Shown: piece by piece, positions 46,500-59,504 of the stretch
How the letters are laid out: each line of letters begins with the position of its first letter
How positions within the stretch are numbered: the first letter of the stretch is position 1
Assembly (NCBI GenBank): GCA_005406025.1
Contig: BGZK01001348.1
Span: 1-64,000 of the forward strand
Direction of reading: 5' to 3'
Source: Eumeta japonica
Lineage: Eukaryota > Arthropoda > Insecta > Lepidoptera > Psychidae
DNA length: 64,000 nt
Notes under the pieces: model-generated
What the model saw: the letters and a program-made list of their open reading frames with translations, nothing else
Databases searched by the model: none
Told to the model about the DNA's origin: nothing
Made by a program: the position numbers and the translations under genes

Positions 46500-48420
46500 T
46501 CTATTATTTAAATGAAGAAAAAGGCTTTTCGATTAATTTCACTACAATAAATAAATTTCAGAAATTTGAATGATATAATACGGAACATAAGGGAATACAT
46601 AAGGGAAATATTACTATTCTCCGTAGTGCATCTGTGATAAGTGATTTTAGATTTAATGTGATCTATGTATTCGCGCCAAGAGAGGCCTTTATCAAGAATC
46701 AGTCCCAAGTATTTTTCCTGATCACTCATGTTAATTTTTTCTCCGTTTATTGTCAGAGATATCCCAGAGATAAATATCCCATAGTTTTATTCCTATTCAT
46801 AAAAAATATGTAATTCGTTTTTGATGTATTAATAGTCAGTCGATTATTTTGGAACCATTGTGATATCGTGTTGTGTGATAACTTCATTAATGTGAGAGTC
46901 ATAGTAAAATACTCATGTATCATCAGCACAAAGAGATATATTTTCTCGCAATTACAAATCAAATATATCATTAATATACAACAAAAATAATAAAGGCTCT
47001 AATATTGAACCTTGAGGTATTCCACATCCAAATTTACAAGCAGTGCCCATGCACTGCTTGTAAATTTTTCAATTTGGGTTGCTTGATGTTTGTAGGTAAG
47101 ATATGGTTTAAATATGTCCAGTGCTGTACCAATTACGCTCATACTATCTAGCTTCATAACAATATCTCATGACTTACGGAAAAAAAGCCTTTTTTAATCA
47201 ATGAAGACACCAATTTGTCTCTTGTTCATATTATATCTTATATTCGTAATAAATTGCCGTTTGTGTGTCATACTTAGAACTAAATCCATACTAATTCGGG
47301 TTTAGATATTATATTGAGGTTAGATAAGTACTAAGTCTTTCGTGCAGGACTTTTCCAAATATTTTTGATATAATTGGAAAATAGATATTGATCGATAATT
47401 ACATGGATCTGATTTTAAATTTGAGCTTTAAGATTATTAATGATGTTGTCAATTTCTGAAGTTATACATGCTGGTAGTTCAGAAATTGTAGTGTTAATTA
47501 ATGGGATAAGTCGAGTTTTATGTTATTTTTACAAATTTGCTGCAACAATTTCGCTAAATTACTACTTATATTAGCAAAAAAGTTGTTAAAAGACTCACAG
47601 TTTTCAGGTTCTTTAGTAAGGATTACATTATCCATTATTAATTTAATCGGGACATAATTTACTCTGGTTTTGTTAGTAACCGGTTCATTAATTAAGTGTC
47701 ATATTTTCTTTGGGTTCTTCTTCCACTTTTCGAATTTCTTTCGGTAATACTCTTTTTTGGTATTCTTTATTAAAGTTGTCACCTTATTTCTTTGTTTAAT
47801 GTTATTTTGTTTTATAAAATCATTTGTTTTATTTGCTTTCAGTAGTGTCCGTATTCGATTTAATTATTTAATTTCTTCAATTACATATTTATTATTCCAT
47901 TCTTGTTTTGGTTTATTTAGTACCTTAATTTTAATTATTTTACTCTTTTCAATATTTCTTCGTAAATACTTTTTAGTAGATTGTAGTCTTTATTGCTTCT
48001 ACATGGCCATTTCTTTGTAAAGCTATGTAGGTTTTGTAATTTATAGCTTCGTATTTCATTTTCTCACTAAATCTATGCCAAGTCTTCTTTATTCCTAGGT
48101 AAATTTGTTGATGGTCCGACATTGAGGAAATCTATAATGGATAAGTGAAATTCATTGTCACGCAATTGGTACAAACATAATTCAAAATAAATTTTCGGAG
48201 TCCTTTATCTATGCGTGTGCAGTATTCAGTCTTCAATTTATTTATTAAAAAGTATTTGGTCCCAGACAACATAGATCTGTATTTTTTAACAGTTATATCC
48301 TGATTCAATATATGCATATTAAAATCACCGAATATTATTGCTCTACCCCTACCTTCTATTTGGTCTTCGTATGTTTGAATGAAATCACAACATTTGTATA
48401 TCATGGTTTATAAATTATTC
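46500..48420 (-). pseudogene. decayed non-LTR retrotransposon with endonuclease and reverse transcriptase
   Basis: Read downward on the minus strand: an endonuclease piece with IIFGDFNMHIL (about 48,330), a C-terminal endonuclease/linker region, KFRKWKKNPKKIWH (about 47,720) and polymerase motifs. These include GIPQGSILEPLLFLLYINDI (about 47,020), ENISLCADDT (46,919-46,950), SQWFQNNRLTINTSKTNY (about 46,860) and SDQEKYLGLILDKGLSWREY (about 46,730). The order endonuclease, polymerase, YLG-type thumb is that of Jockey/CR1-type elements. Many stops and frame changes make it inactive. A perfect hairpin at 47,030-47,067 sits just before the PQGS motif. Confidence 0.75.
47030..47067. repeat. perfect 17-bp inverted repeat, 4-base loop, in the polymerase region
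   Basis: aaatttacaagcagtgc (47,030-47,046), the loop ccat, and the exact complement (47,051-47,067). It lies a few codons upstream of the PQGS motif, where related enzymes have no palindrome. Confidence 0.92.
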
Positions 48421-49974
48421 CTATATCAAAAGATAATCTATCTGCATGAATCCACCATTGATTTGATGGTTGTCAGTGAGACAAGTGAGATACAAAGACC
48501 GTACCAGGTGGAAATCTGTCGTCTCAGCCTATCCTCCTGAAATAGCCGAGAGTTTATAATTATGATAAAGTATCATTAAACACTTAAAGGTTTCATTTGC
48601 TATTTACTTGGCTACGAGTTCTTCGCAATGATTTTCGCTTCAGCGAAACGTTTTGTGAAAAATAAGGACAGGAGGTAGAGAGCGACGGTACGAGGCGAGG
48701 GGCGAGAAACATCGGCCGACTCGTCTTCGCTTCAAAGAGTGAAATTTCTTTTGAATTGCATGAAAAGTTTACTTTACCATTTACCGTTATTTTACCACTC
48801 ATTCTCTTCTATTTATGGTAAATCAACAATTCATTTTTATTAAATGTCTTAATTACATATCCATCTATCTATAAGATGTTTGGTTTATATAAATGCACGA
48901 GATGACCAAAAAATTTCTCAATTTATACATTTGGCATCTATTTGTGACTAAAAAAATCTATAGTGACATTTTATTTTTGAACCATATAAAACATGATTTT
49001 TTACGTCACGGTAGCACGTGATACATAAATGATAATAAATAAAAATAGACTTTGCACGTCGCAAAGACATATTGAAACTATGACACATTAACTATGATCT
49101 TTGTACTAGCAAAATCATAGTTAATGTGATGCAAAAAAAAAAATGAAAATTACGTTAACTTTACATCTTCGTTTTACTACGATTCGATATGATACGCATG
49201 ATATACCGTGTTAGCTTAATATGATTAACCCTATATTATTTTAGCTGTTGTTGGATAAGAACAACTTCTCTGGCGTTCATACTGAAGAAAGTCCAGGCAA
49301 TTATGATAATGTTATTACAAGTAAAGCACGCAACAACAACTTTATTGTGAACTCGATCGGGTCAAGCTCAAGGGTATCTTTCCGCAGGCAGGCCGTATTA
49401 TACTGTCAGCATAATGCGAACCTTTTTTTTTGAATACTTTTATTAGAAAACTCCGTAAAATATTGGATCCTTTCGCTACAGTCGCAGTTGGAAACTCATT
49501 TTGCGAAAACGGTATAAGAGTTACTCAAATATAGAAGTCAAGGATTTCGAGAAGGGATATTTATTTATGCAACAAGGTTTTGTAGTACCTACGAATCGAA
49601 CTGCATAATCTCTTTTCGCGTTTAGAAAACGACGAAATTATTGTCAGAATTTTTTTGATTCGAGTTCGATAGTACAATTACTACGGTTAACTTTCAGAAA
49701 TCTAAGTAAGTGACGATTAAAACGCATCTCTCGCCTCAGGACATAATGAAAACCAAACTACAGAAAGTGTAGGTACGTGCTATTTATTTTCTACACTGAT
49801 CTTGCATCAAGATTTTTTAAATCTATCTATGAAAATTAAATTGGTTTCGTGAATTCGACACAATTGCGATAATCATGCGTATAAAGAGTCTGAGAAAGGG
49901 GGAAGAGATAAATGCTGATTAAAGGAAAGATGTTTGTGTCTAAGAAAAGGAAGTACTGCATCACATTATTCTGC
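48421..49974. other. unassigned DNA with one inverted repeat
   Basis: A 15-bp inverted repeat (cacattaactatgat at 49,084-49,098, complement at 49,114-49,128) spans a 15-base loop. No gene is supported. A GC-richer patch at 48,650-48,720 shows no motif. Confidence 0.3.
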
Positions 49975-49976
49975 TA

Positions 49977-50555
49977 CGAGGGCTCCTATTAATGTGTTCG
50001 GAATATCAAAAAGAAACAAACATCTATCATTCAATACGGTTTAATTGCTTTTCAAAATATTCAATGATGATTGATGCACTTTTGCGTACGCTGAAATCAA
50101 TTTTTATAGATTTTTTTTTACATTCTGATTGAGGTATCTTCAAAACATGCATTTTGAACGCATCAATGGCCTCTTCGCGGCTCGAAAAACTTTGACCACG
50201 TAATTTATTTTTCACACTTGGGGATAAATAGAAATCATTGGGTGTCAAATCGAGGCTGAACGGCGAATGATCCGTCACTTCGATTTTTTGACCTTCCAAA
50301 AACCGAGTTGCTTCGCCGATGTGTGACAGCTAGCATTGTCATGATGAAGAATAATTCAATATTGTCAGTTGTTTTTTTTATTTCTTCAAAGACTTCTGGC
50401 AAAAAATGGTCGTGTACCACTCCGAATTAACCGTTTTACGATTTTCTAGTGGCACTGTAACCACCGTACATTTATACCAAAAAAAAAACAGGCTTCGGAA
50501 CAAATTCGTACCAAAACCATTTGCTTCAAAATGCTTTTAGTACGAATCACTTTTT
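49977..50555 (-). mobile_element. truncated mariner, same family as 15.3 kb
   Basis: The end CGAGGGCTCCTATTAATG at 49,977, after TA at 49,975-49,976, matches the end of the element at 15,330. The minus-strand frame at 50,027-50,299 carries HSPFSLDLTPNDFYL (third catalytic Asp kept), then VKNKLRGQSFSSREEAIDAF and the tail IEYFEKQ. Two adjacent frames reach to about 50,555, where an AACCGACTTC element begins and the rest of the mariner is missing. Confidence 0.8.
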
Positions 50556-51514
50556 AACCGACTTCAAAATTAAAAAGGAGGAGATTTTCAATTCGACTGT
50601 ATTTTTTTTATGTTTGTTACCTCAGAACTTCTGACTGGATGAACCGATTTTGATAATTCTTTTTTTATTTGAACGTTGGTGCTTTTCGTGTGGTCTCATT
50701 TTAATTAAGTATTAGTCGTGACAATGGCATCCATGATAAAATTACATAAATCTTAAACTGGCATTAAGTATGTGTACGGCGAATGGACGAATAACTCAAT
50801 ATCACGTCCACCGATGTCCACGATTCTTTTTTTGTTAGAAAGGGTGTATTTGAAGAGTAGTTTGATGAGAGTTTGGTTAGGTTCTGATTATGGGATCCAT
50901 GACAAAGTAACGGAATTCCTTAATTCTTAGGAGCAAATTAACAATAGTCGGCCGAATCTTTTATAGGCTATCCGGATATTTGAGTCACCTACCGTAACAT
51001 CGTTATGGTTAAGTAATTGTCGTAGTCGAATATAATGATCAATGGAACTCCTTAACGACTTATAGTAAGGGTGCGATCTATAAGCAGTACGTATAGTAGG
51101 TCTACCCATATTCAGACAAATCAGTTAGTGTACTTCAGATTCACTAAAAATCAAAAAATAAACAAAAAATTTAACAAAAACGCAATTCTATTAAAAAAAT
51201 ATATTTTAATACAAATTAATATGCACTGAAAAGTAAAAAAATAATTGTGTATTCTTTTACAACTTAATAATCAACTTACTTTTTCTACTCATCAATATGC
51301 ATGTGGTATCTATGTGTTTGCCACGCAAGAATGTAGGTAGGTACCTACTCACTTCAAACTTAACTCAACACATACCTATGAATTACAAACAATGAACAAA
51401 ATATTTTTTAGAGTTCTCCTAATTAAAATGAAATGAAAAATATTAGACTACTTATAAGTCAATCAAATTATTATGACAACATAATATAGTTACAATTATA
51501 TTTTTGGAGTCGGT
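50556..51514. mobile_element. AACCGACTTCAAAA-ended repeat element
   Basis: AACCGACTTCAAAA at 50,556-50,569 and TTTTGGAGTCGGT at 51,502-51,514 are near-complementary ends. Inside, 'ctgactggatgaaccgattt' (50,632) and 'ttttgttagaaagggtgtat' (50,832) are words I know from a common moth repeat. It holds only a 60-codon frame. It has cut off the mariner at its left. Confidence 0.5.
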
Positions 51515-53018
51515 GTTTCTTGCTAGATATTTTGTAGTGTTTCCTTAGCTGACATTGAACTGTATGTAATACGAAAGAAAGGAGGTTAAAACCGGTCGTA
51601 GGCGTCGTTAGTACAAATATATGTTTCGATCATAACGGTTAATTTATTAGCCAAACTGGTTTCTCGCTTTTTCGGTCACACGATGAAATATTTAGAGTAG
51701 GATTAGAGCTTTTATGAGCTTTCAGATAGAATTTTCTGATAGAACGCTGTATAATATGTGTGCCCAATGAGAACATTTCCAATTCCAGCATTACTAGTTT
51801 TAAAGAGATTCCAGACGATTGAATATTTGAAACAACATTTCTAGAGTCGCTTCAGAAGTCGAAAGAAAAAAATCATATGGATTCAGTTAAATGGACAACT
51901 TCAGGAAAGGTCAATGATGATAAGACGATTTTTTTTGATGCGGCTCTTAAGATCTTATGATAAAAATAATACCAGGTTCAAACGGAGTCGTGCGAGCAGC
52001 TGATATCAAAATAAAGAAACGTTATTCTTCGGCGTTCTTATAACAGCATGCACCTATCTTTTACCAAATCGAAGTTGACGACAGTTACTTCAACCATCAA
52101 CATAGGGCTACGCTTGGCTCAACTCCTCAACAACTTGAGTGACGTTATAGAATATCATATACTCAAGTTGCTAATTACATAACTGTGTTATAGAACCTAA
52201 AATTCACATAGGAATAAAAATCATATTAGGTGCATGGCATTCGGCACGATTGTTATTGAGATCTTGTAACACACAATTTACAAGAGAATGCTATGTTGTT
52301 TATTGTTTGTTATTAATTAATGATTTCGATAAATAATCTATTCATTACTCGCCTAGACGGACACCGATTAGTTCTTAGTAGAGCTTAAACGGCATCGGAC
52401 ATTTTCATGTTTTATTTGTCGTGACTCAAAACACGACCTAGATGTGTTATAAGTACTTTACGTGAAAACAGTACATATTAAACAGTCTATGTAATTAGAA
52501 ATCAAGAACTTGGTGATACTTAAGGGCAATGTTTCTGTTTTAATATGTTTTTTGTTTATTAAATCAATTTGATTGGAGTATTAAATCAGCCACGTTTATT
52601 TATTATTGATATTTCTTTTAATTTAAAACTTTTTTAATATATGTTTATCGTTAAGGTGTAGAATATTTTAGTAATTTTTCTTCCTGATTAATAAGTCGAC
52701 ATTGAATTTTTGGGGTGTGACGTATGGTCTGTCAACACAATGAAATTATCATTACGCTCAGAGCTTTGTTTTGGAAATATGCCTATTGTATTCAAAACCA
52801 TTTTTATTTTTTTAATAATTATGTACAAATTTCTAAATTATATAGTACTGTTACATCAAAACGTAAATAATACGTTGATATTAAACAATATTTTTACGAT
52901 TTAAATATGTTTGTGCATATTGAAATACTAATTTGGATTTATCGAGAAATTCAAAATTAGATTGACTTTTAAACGATGCAGTTGACCATTCGAGAATTCG
53001 ACGTAAATAAATAGAACG
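51515..53018. other. unassigned AT-rich DNA
   Basis: Nothing could be supported here. Confidence 0.3.
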
Positions 53019-53420
53019 TTGAATTCAATGATTTGTCTTCTGCGAGTTCGTTCCAACTACGGAAATACAGAAACACATAAGTCGCTCATGGCGCTCGCTC
53101 CGTTTGCTTACAAAGTTTTAATAAGAACACGAAGTTTTCATGGGAACATCCATGCGGAATTGGAATATTGCGCGAGAAACAAAAGGAAATTTCCGGAAAA
53201 AGGGGCAATTTACATGCGTAATTTCGGGAGGACGTATGATGAGATGGCGCTATTCATCTTTTTAAACTGTTCAGGGATTGCGCGCCGCGCAGAGGCCATT
53301 TTCGTGTTCTGACCCTTTTGACACTATATCCACATCGCGCCGGACGCGACAGCTGTCGGCCATTTTTATTGCGTTCCGAGCATTCATATTCACATCGACG
53401 AGGTGTTAGGCGTTGTTCCA
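53019..53420. other. CpG-containing GC-rich island without a recognised gene
   Basis: GC content is clearly above the flanks, with words such as gcgcgccgcgcaga (about 53,280) and catcgcgccggacgcgacag (53,332). A 97-codon plus-strand frame runs through it, with no domain recognised. In an AT-rich genome such an island often marks a promoter or first exon, but no TATA or clear splice donor was found. Confidence 0.2.
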
Positions 53421-53995
53421 TATGAAATACATTTAAAATGGTTCGCTATCAACAAAACATCCACTGTACGCGTTATTCGCCATTTTACCGTTACCAAAAT
53501 ATTGGACATTGTATGCTTTATTTTTGTTTATTAAATTTAACGGACATCTAAATGCATAATATGAGTAAAGCAACGGCAAATTAAAATCTACGGTGAAAAG
53601 AGCTTTTGCTTACAATTTGAATCCAGCTACGAATAAAGTGCTACACCGGGTTTGTTTCGAATCTCTATTGTATTTATGAAATATATTGTATGTCACATCA
53701 CACTAATATTTTATGTATAAGATATATGTTTGTTATCTCTTAGCGCTGACACTAAGAAACGGATTATGATAAAAAACAATTATTAAAGCGAAATACAGCC
53801 GATATTACTCAAGGATAGTCCAGTTTTTTATTAGTGAGAGAATTTTTAATATCTTTAATAGTTATCTAGATTAGTAACCGCATACAAACAAACAAATGAG
53901 TACTTCTTCATAATATTAGAGTAGATAAACTAATTTCTATTAATTATTTTTTTATCCATTTCGTTGTTAACGCTTGACAAGTTTCTGGTGGCGAT
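53421..53995. other. unassigned AT-rich DNA
   Basis: Nothing could be supported here. Confidence 0.3.
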
Positions 53996-53999
53996 AAAA

Positions 54000-54170
54000 G
54001 CACGTTAGCTCATTCATCTCACCCGGTAGATGTATTTTTAAGGTTAAAATCGATAGAGACAGTCGTTGTAAACAGTTCAAAGGCCAGATAAGCTACACTC
54101 GACGATCAAAAGGCTACACGGCCCATTTGTCGGTGTGTGCACACGCCTGTCCTGGCTACAATGGCGCAGG
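54000..54170 (+). other. possible first exon ending MAQ before a splice donor
   Basis: A moderately GC-rich leader ends in 'ctacaATGGCGCAG|gtaaaa' with ATG at about 54,161-54,163 and the donor at 54,170. The start context and donor are both reasonable, and the leader differs in composition from its flanks. No following exon could be identified within the window, and the call rests on composition plus one splice signal. Confidence 0.2.
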
Positions 54171-57100
54171 TAAAAATAGAACTTAAACTCTATACCTATT
54201 TAGGTTACATTTTAGTGTTCAGTGCTAAAATTGATGCAACGAAATACCTAACGGAATCATTTTGTTGTTTTTATTATATGTAATATTGACATTTTTACGA
54301 ATGGTAATAGTTTATGCTAAAAGCTGAAAGTTGAAATAGTTTATGATACATAAATACATGTGAAGTATTATTTAATGTTTTCAATATTTCAGACCTTTAT
54401 TGGGTATCAAAATTAAACAATACTATTAAATAAAATGAAATATTATATACAAAAAAAATCTCCATACCACTACAATTACCAGAGTTATTTGATTCTTTTT
54501 AAAATATTTCGGTATCGAGTTTCATTTTAGATTTTCTAAAAATTCATCTCAAGAAAGTGCTCAAAATCATCATGTAATCATCAATTTTTATATAACATTT
54601 ATTTTCTTCATTCATTTTTTTTAAATTTATTTTTCTTGTAAATATTAATTGTGGTAAAATTATTTATCAGTAAGATGATAAAAAAAAAGTAAACAAAAGT
54701 AGTAAACAAATATTTTTCAACTATGTTATTGAACATAGTAAGTGCGCGTCTTTTTTTAAATAATGTAAATAATAATATGTGAAAACATAAAAAAAGTGTA
54801 AATACGTATACATAATTACTGGTAACATAGCGAATGTAGCAGAATGTAATAAGACTACTTCGAAAACTTTATTTATATAGAATACCAGTAAATGTCTGAA
54901 CTTCACGCAATTTAGCAAACTTAGGGCAACGTGAAGTTTGATTTCATCAAATTTGGCTGACAGAGCTGCAGTTGGTTTCGAGGAAAGAATTTCATAGGTA
55001 CCTCATATCTCACCAATATCAATGATGTTTGGTTCAACTTTCACTTTTATCGTATTTCGGACTCACATTTAATGTTTTATCCTCGTTGTTGTTTGATCAT
55101 CACAATATTCATGAAACAAAAATATTTATCCAGAAATTGTCCAAGAATTTTCTGTTCTATCATAGCTATCTTGTTATCTCATTCTCTCTTCTTTGAACAA
55201 ACTTTTTAGATCTAAATATTGCTGCTTTATAAACAGTTCTGTTTGCCTACCTCTCAAACTTATTATAATTTACGTTCTGTGATTGGTTATGGTTTGAAGA
55301 TCTAGCCATACTTCTTTTTTCTTATCTACTACTTTCCTAACTTCATAATTTTATTTATTACTATCCTTCTTTCAAACATTCACCTTCTTATTCACTCCAC
55401 AGATTTTTTTGATCTCTCTACAGATTATTAAATTTTTTCATAATTTCCTAACCAATCTTTTAATTGCTCTATAATCATTTTTCACATTCAGATCCCAAAG
55501 CTTATAGATTTTTAATCAGTACAGTTCCTTTATGATCTTTCGGGTATGGTTTTTCCAATGACGATATAAATCTGTAATTTGACCGACCATCAAAAAGTGA
55601 TGTATGGTGGTATTGTTGATGCCACGCTATACTATCATGTCAACAACTTTGCTTATTAATAGACTATTCATAATTTTAAGATCTACACACTTTTTCTTCT
55701 TCTCTTCCACATGTTTAGGAGTGCATTTTCTGTGGTCAAACATATTGCTCTTTGACTTTTTCTTTTCATTTAATTAACGCTAGGGCAATATCTGCTAACG
55801 CATCTGTGTTTAATGGCGCCACTACCATCTTTATTTTAATTTCATTCACGACTAAAACACCGAGTATTTTCTATCTTTCATAAATTCTAAGTCAACATCA
55901 CTTTTGTTATTCACACTTTCACATACTACTAGTACTAAAGTGGATCTCTTCAATCCGCGTTTTCCTCGTACTGGGAACTAGATTTAAGTAACTGCTAGTG
56001 AACCTGATTGCTATTGCGTCTATGGCTCCTTATTCTCCCATGTGGAAATTTGCCTCACTAGTGTACAATATAGTTATACGCTTGACAATGTCAACATAAT
56101 CCTAAAGTATTAATTTGTATATTTTCACGTTCATGATAAAATGTTGAGGGAGAAATGGAAGGATATTGTGGTTGTGAAATTGTGGAGTGTGGAGTGAACA
56201 AGAACAATACTATCCTTCTGGAAAGAGAAATAAGTGATGCTCGTGTGCCTGAGTACATTATCTGAACAGGATTTGGTCAAAGAGATAACTCCTGGAATTA
56301 TTAATATGTAGGTACTTCATCACAATCCGTATATGGACAGGCAAGCTTTGCTCGGCGTCTTTTGAGTTTGCCGTGCGAATATGATGAGTTTCTTATGCTT
56401 ATTACAATGTAATATGAAATGATACCTATACGATTCATATGCGTAGTGCCATCTGTAGTCTACGTTCTGTAGTGCTATTTGTTATTGAGAAATGTTGATA
56501 TAATGTAATTGCATCGAAATTACATAAATACAACAATGTTCAGATTGTTTTTTTTTTATTTCGTCTTTTTAGAGAGGACATCTCTGTGGATAAAACTGAA
56601 ATGCAAGCCTTTACCAAAATAAAAATATTCATCACAATCTTTGTGGTTGTTTAAGACGTGGCTATATATTAAAATTGAACAATTGATCACTTAAAATGAT
56701 AAAATTAAATATAACACGACGAACCAAATGCAAGTATAGGAATTTTGGTTATTTTATTTTTGGGAAATTAATGTAGCTTTGATAATAATAATAATAAATG
56801 TGATCAATCTATTGTTCTCTCAGACGATATTCAATCATTGAACTGTCTAACCAATACTCATAGGAAAATTCATATACGTTAATGATGAAATATATTCTGC
56901 TAAAATCTCCGTATTTATAATTCACATTTTTATTCTCGTATCAAACAAAGTCATGTACAACTAAATTAATGTCTAGTAAGTTATATTAAATTACTGATTA
57001 TATAGAAATAAAATATAATAAATTTTATTTTATATTACTATAATTTTTTTTACCGATTAACTATAGTGTATTAATTTTAATGCAACATGACTCATATTCA

Positions 57101-57635
57101 AAACCTTTAACTATATAACATTAAATATATCAAAATATAAATTATTCGGCTTCCTTGAAGTAAATATTCAAGGAAGCCGAATACATACAGTAAAAATCTA
57201 TCAAGAAACAGAACAACATTGAAAATTTTTAATATTCATTAAATGAGTAGATCCTCATTAATATAGTAAACAGAAATTAATCTAAAATGGAAGTTTGAGA
57301 AGAAATAAACGGGTTATATTAATCACAATGTTGATATAACTTTGAACTGCATATAATAAATTGACAGGTATTTAATGTTTATAAGTTGAACTTCAAAGCG
57401 CTCTTGACCGCTTTTTGTAAAAAAACCGTCCCATCTGCATGTGACGTTGACAGCAACAAATCATATTTCACGGTTCGTTGGTTGATTACACGAATGAAAG
57501 CATTTACCTATCTTCATTACTTGTTTGAGTACACATTTTATGGAGTTGGGAAAAAAAGTTTCTTTGCATTAATATACAAATTCAAAATAATTATTTATTA
57601 TATTTTATTTACATTTAATTATAATCGTTTTTTTA
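54171..57635. other. unassigned AT-rich DNA
   Basis: A hairpin at 57,143-57,183 is listed separately. Between 55,300 and 56,100 the minus strand shows scattered coding-like words but no motif I can name. A 94-codon plus-strand frame at 57,386-57,670 probably crosses the 3' flank of the mariner relic. Confidence 0.25.
57143..57183. repeat. perfect 17-bp inverted repeat, 7-base loop
   Basis: tattcggcttccttgaa (57,143-57,159) and its exact complement (57,167-57,183) flank gtaaata. No T run follows, so a terminator role is not indicated. Confidence 0.9.
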
Positions 57636-57639
57636 AACA

Positions 57640-58180
57640 ACTTGTTGCCATTTTTTGGGTAGTGACATAATTCCATTGCTGAAGAAATTTTGGGACTTCT
57701 GGTCAAAAAACTGCGACAGGTAGTTTTGACAGTCCTCTCTCGATATTGATGTAACACTACCTAAATGAGTCTAAAGAGATCGAATTAGTGAAAATCTGAG
57801 AGTGTAAGATCAGGGCTATATGGCAAATGTATTAAACATTCCAACCAAACTCCCTCAATATTTGTTGAGTGGCTAAATATGTGTGTGCTCTGGCGTCAAC
57901 GAGGTGAAGAACCATATGAAAAAGCGTTTTAACATGATGAAAAAGCCTTTCCGGTCCCACCATACCTATAACATCAACTTATTGCGAGTTAATCAGGGTT
58001 TCATTATAGTCTGTGGAGCTTGTTTGCCTTTTGACCGTGATCTTCTCGTAAGCAATCTATTTTACATCACCAGTGATCAATCTTTTCAAAAACGGTTCGG
58101 TTTCATTACGTTTCAATAGGGAATCGCACATGAGTACATGATCATTAGTTTTCTTTGAATGAGCCCGTGTGGACCCCCGT
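57640..58180 (-). pseudogene. mariner transposase relic, subfamily of the 14.3-kb copy
   Basis: The minus strand reads DHVLMCDSLLKRNETEPF then LKRLITGD (about 58,150-58,060; first Asp kept), followed by a decayed core with HLPYSPDLTLSDFH (about 57,830-57,790) and a tail around 57,690. The SLLKRNETEPFLKRLITGD block is shared with the plus-strand copy at 14.6 kb, with fewer changes here. The N-terminal DNA-binding half is missing or unrecognisable. Confidence 0.8.
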
Positions 58181-59254
58181 ATCGAATTTTTTTGTAAATC
58201 CAGCTTTATTCCAAAATTTTTCCGAACTTTGAACTTTTGACTCCGAATATGATTTGATTTAATTATATTCCGATTCTGCACCCGCTCTCGATTTTAGTCT
58301 TGCTCTCTTAAATTTAATTTTGATAACGCTTCTCTTTTCTTTACAGGTATGCCATTAATTTTATTTTAGTCCCATACTCGATTTGGACCTTGGTTCCTAC
58401 TCTAACTTCGATCGCTCTCTATCTCGCTTAAGACTTAAATTCCGCTACCGGTCGCAGTTTCGATTTGGACAAAGCCAGGTCAAATACTAGTGTCAAAATA
58501 AAATTTAGTCTTATTATAGCTACCCATAAGTAAAAGTGAAGTTACTTATTTTAAACATAGTTTTTTTAATTAAGCACAACAATAAAACGAACCTAAGTTA
58601 TACGTAAAGTTTTTTTTTCTATATAATAATATAAATTATACATATAATAATATTATATTTGCAAAAACACAACAAAAATTAAAACTCCTATCAATTTAAT
58701 AATAGCCTACTTATTATAGCTATTCTTATGTAAGAATGAATTAATTATTTAACATAGGATTTTAAACAAACAATAAAAAGACAGAAAGCAATATATAAAG
58801 TTTTTTCTATCTTACTCTACGTTACCAAATAAGTATATTTACAGATATCTCCACAGTTTTCATAAATTATTTTATTTAATTATTTTCAAGCAAGCTATTA
58901 AAGCGTATAGAGATATGTATAGGTCGTACGCGCGGGGAAAGCCCTGAGGAATGGTCAGTTCGGAGCCACATCTGGATTTCATCGACGCTGCGTCTCAGGT
59001 GTTCAGGCGCTACGGGCCGCGATCCTCAAGTGACACTGTTGTGTTTTGTTGTTTTTGACTCCCGAAAATTAATAGTTTTATTACAATTGTGTTGACCCGC
59101 ACCAACCCGCGTTTTTCTTTTTATTTCACTTGTCCGGGCGTAAGTGACGTACCTCCAAAGCGTCTGCAAGCGAGTCTGTCTGACGTTTGTAGCGTGTCCT
59201 CTCCGCCTCCGCGTCTGTCAGCTCTCTTTTGTCTATGGAAGATAAACGATAATA
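58181..59254. other. unassigned DNA, GC-rich toward the right
   Basis: 58,925-59,225 is GC-rich (for example 'cgctacgggccgcgatcctc' at 59,009) and is probably part of an older repeat or promoter into which the next element inserted. No protein is recognised. Confidence 0.25.
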
Positions 59255-59504
59255 TTAAGGCTCCTCTACATGATGGGCCATCATGATGGTCCATCGTAGT
59301 GGGCCACCATATAGAGGGCGTAGTGGCGTAGGCTGGCTTGTGGTGCGTACGATGGTGGCGGAATGGCCGCGGTATCGGTTTTTCGTCCACACATCAAAGG
59401 TAGTGGGCCAGCGATGGCGGTACCCATCTACACGTCGGCCATTACTCAGTTTGCGCTCAAATGCGGTGGAGAGCAGACGTGCAGAGTACCTCGTGCGTGT
59501 CAAG

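Noticed and set aside
59121..59503. Overlapping minus-strand open frames of 82-89 codons at the left end of the Harbinger element
   Set aside because: They cross the terminal repeat boundary at 59,259, so they join flank and element, and are rich in residues expected from GC-rich non-coding DNA.
59283..59504. In-frame extension of the MADF protein upstream of 59,505
   Set aside because: The extension translates subterminal repeat sequence; the MADF domain begins directly after the methionine at 59,505, which is the better start.
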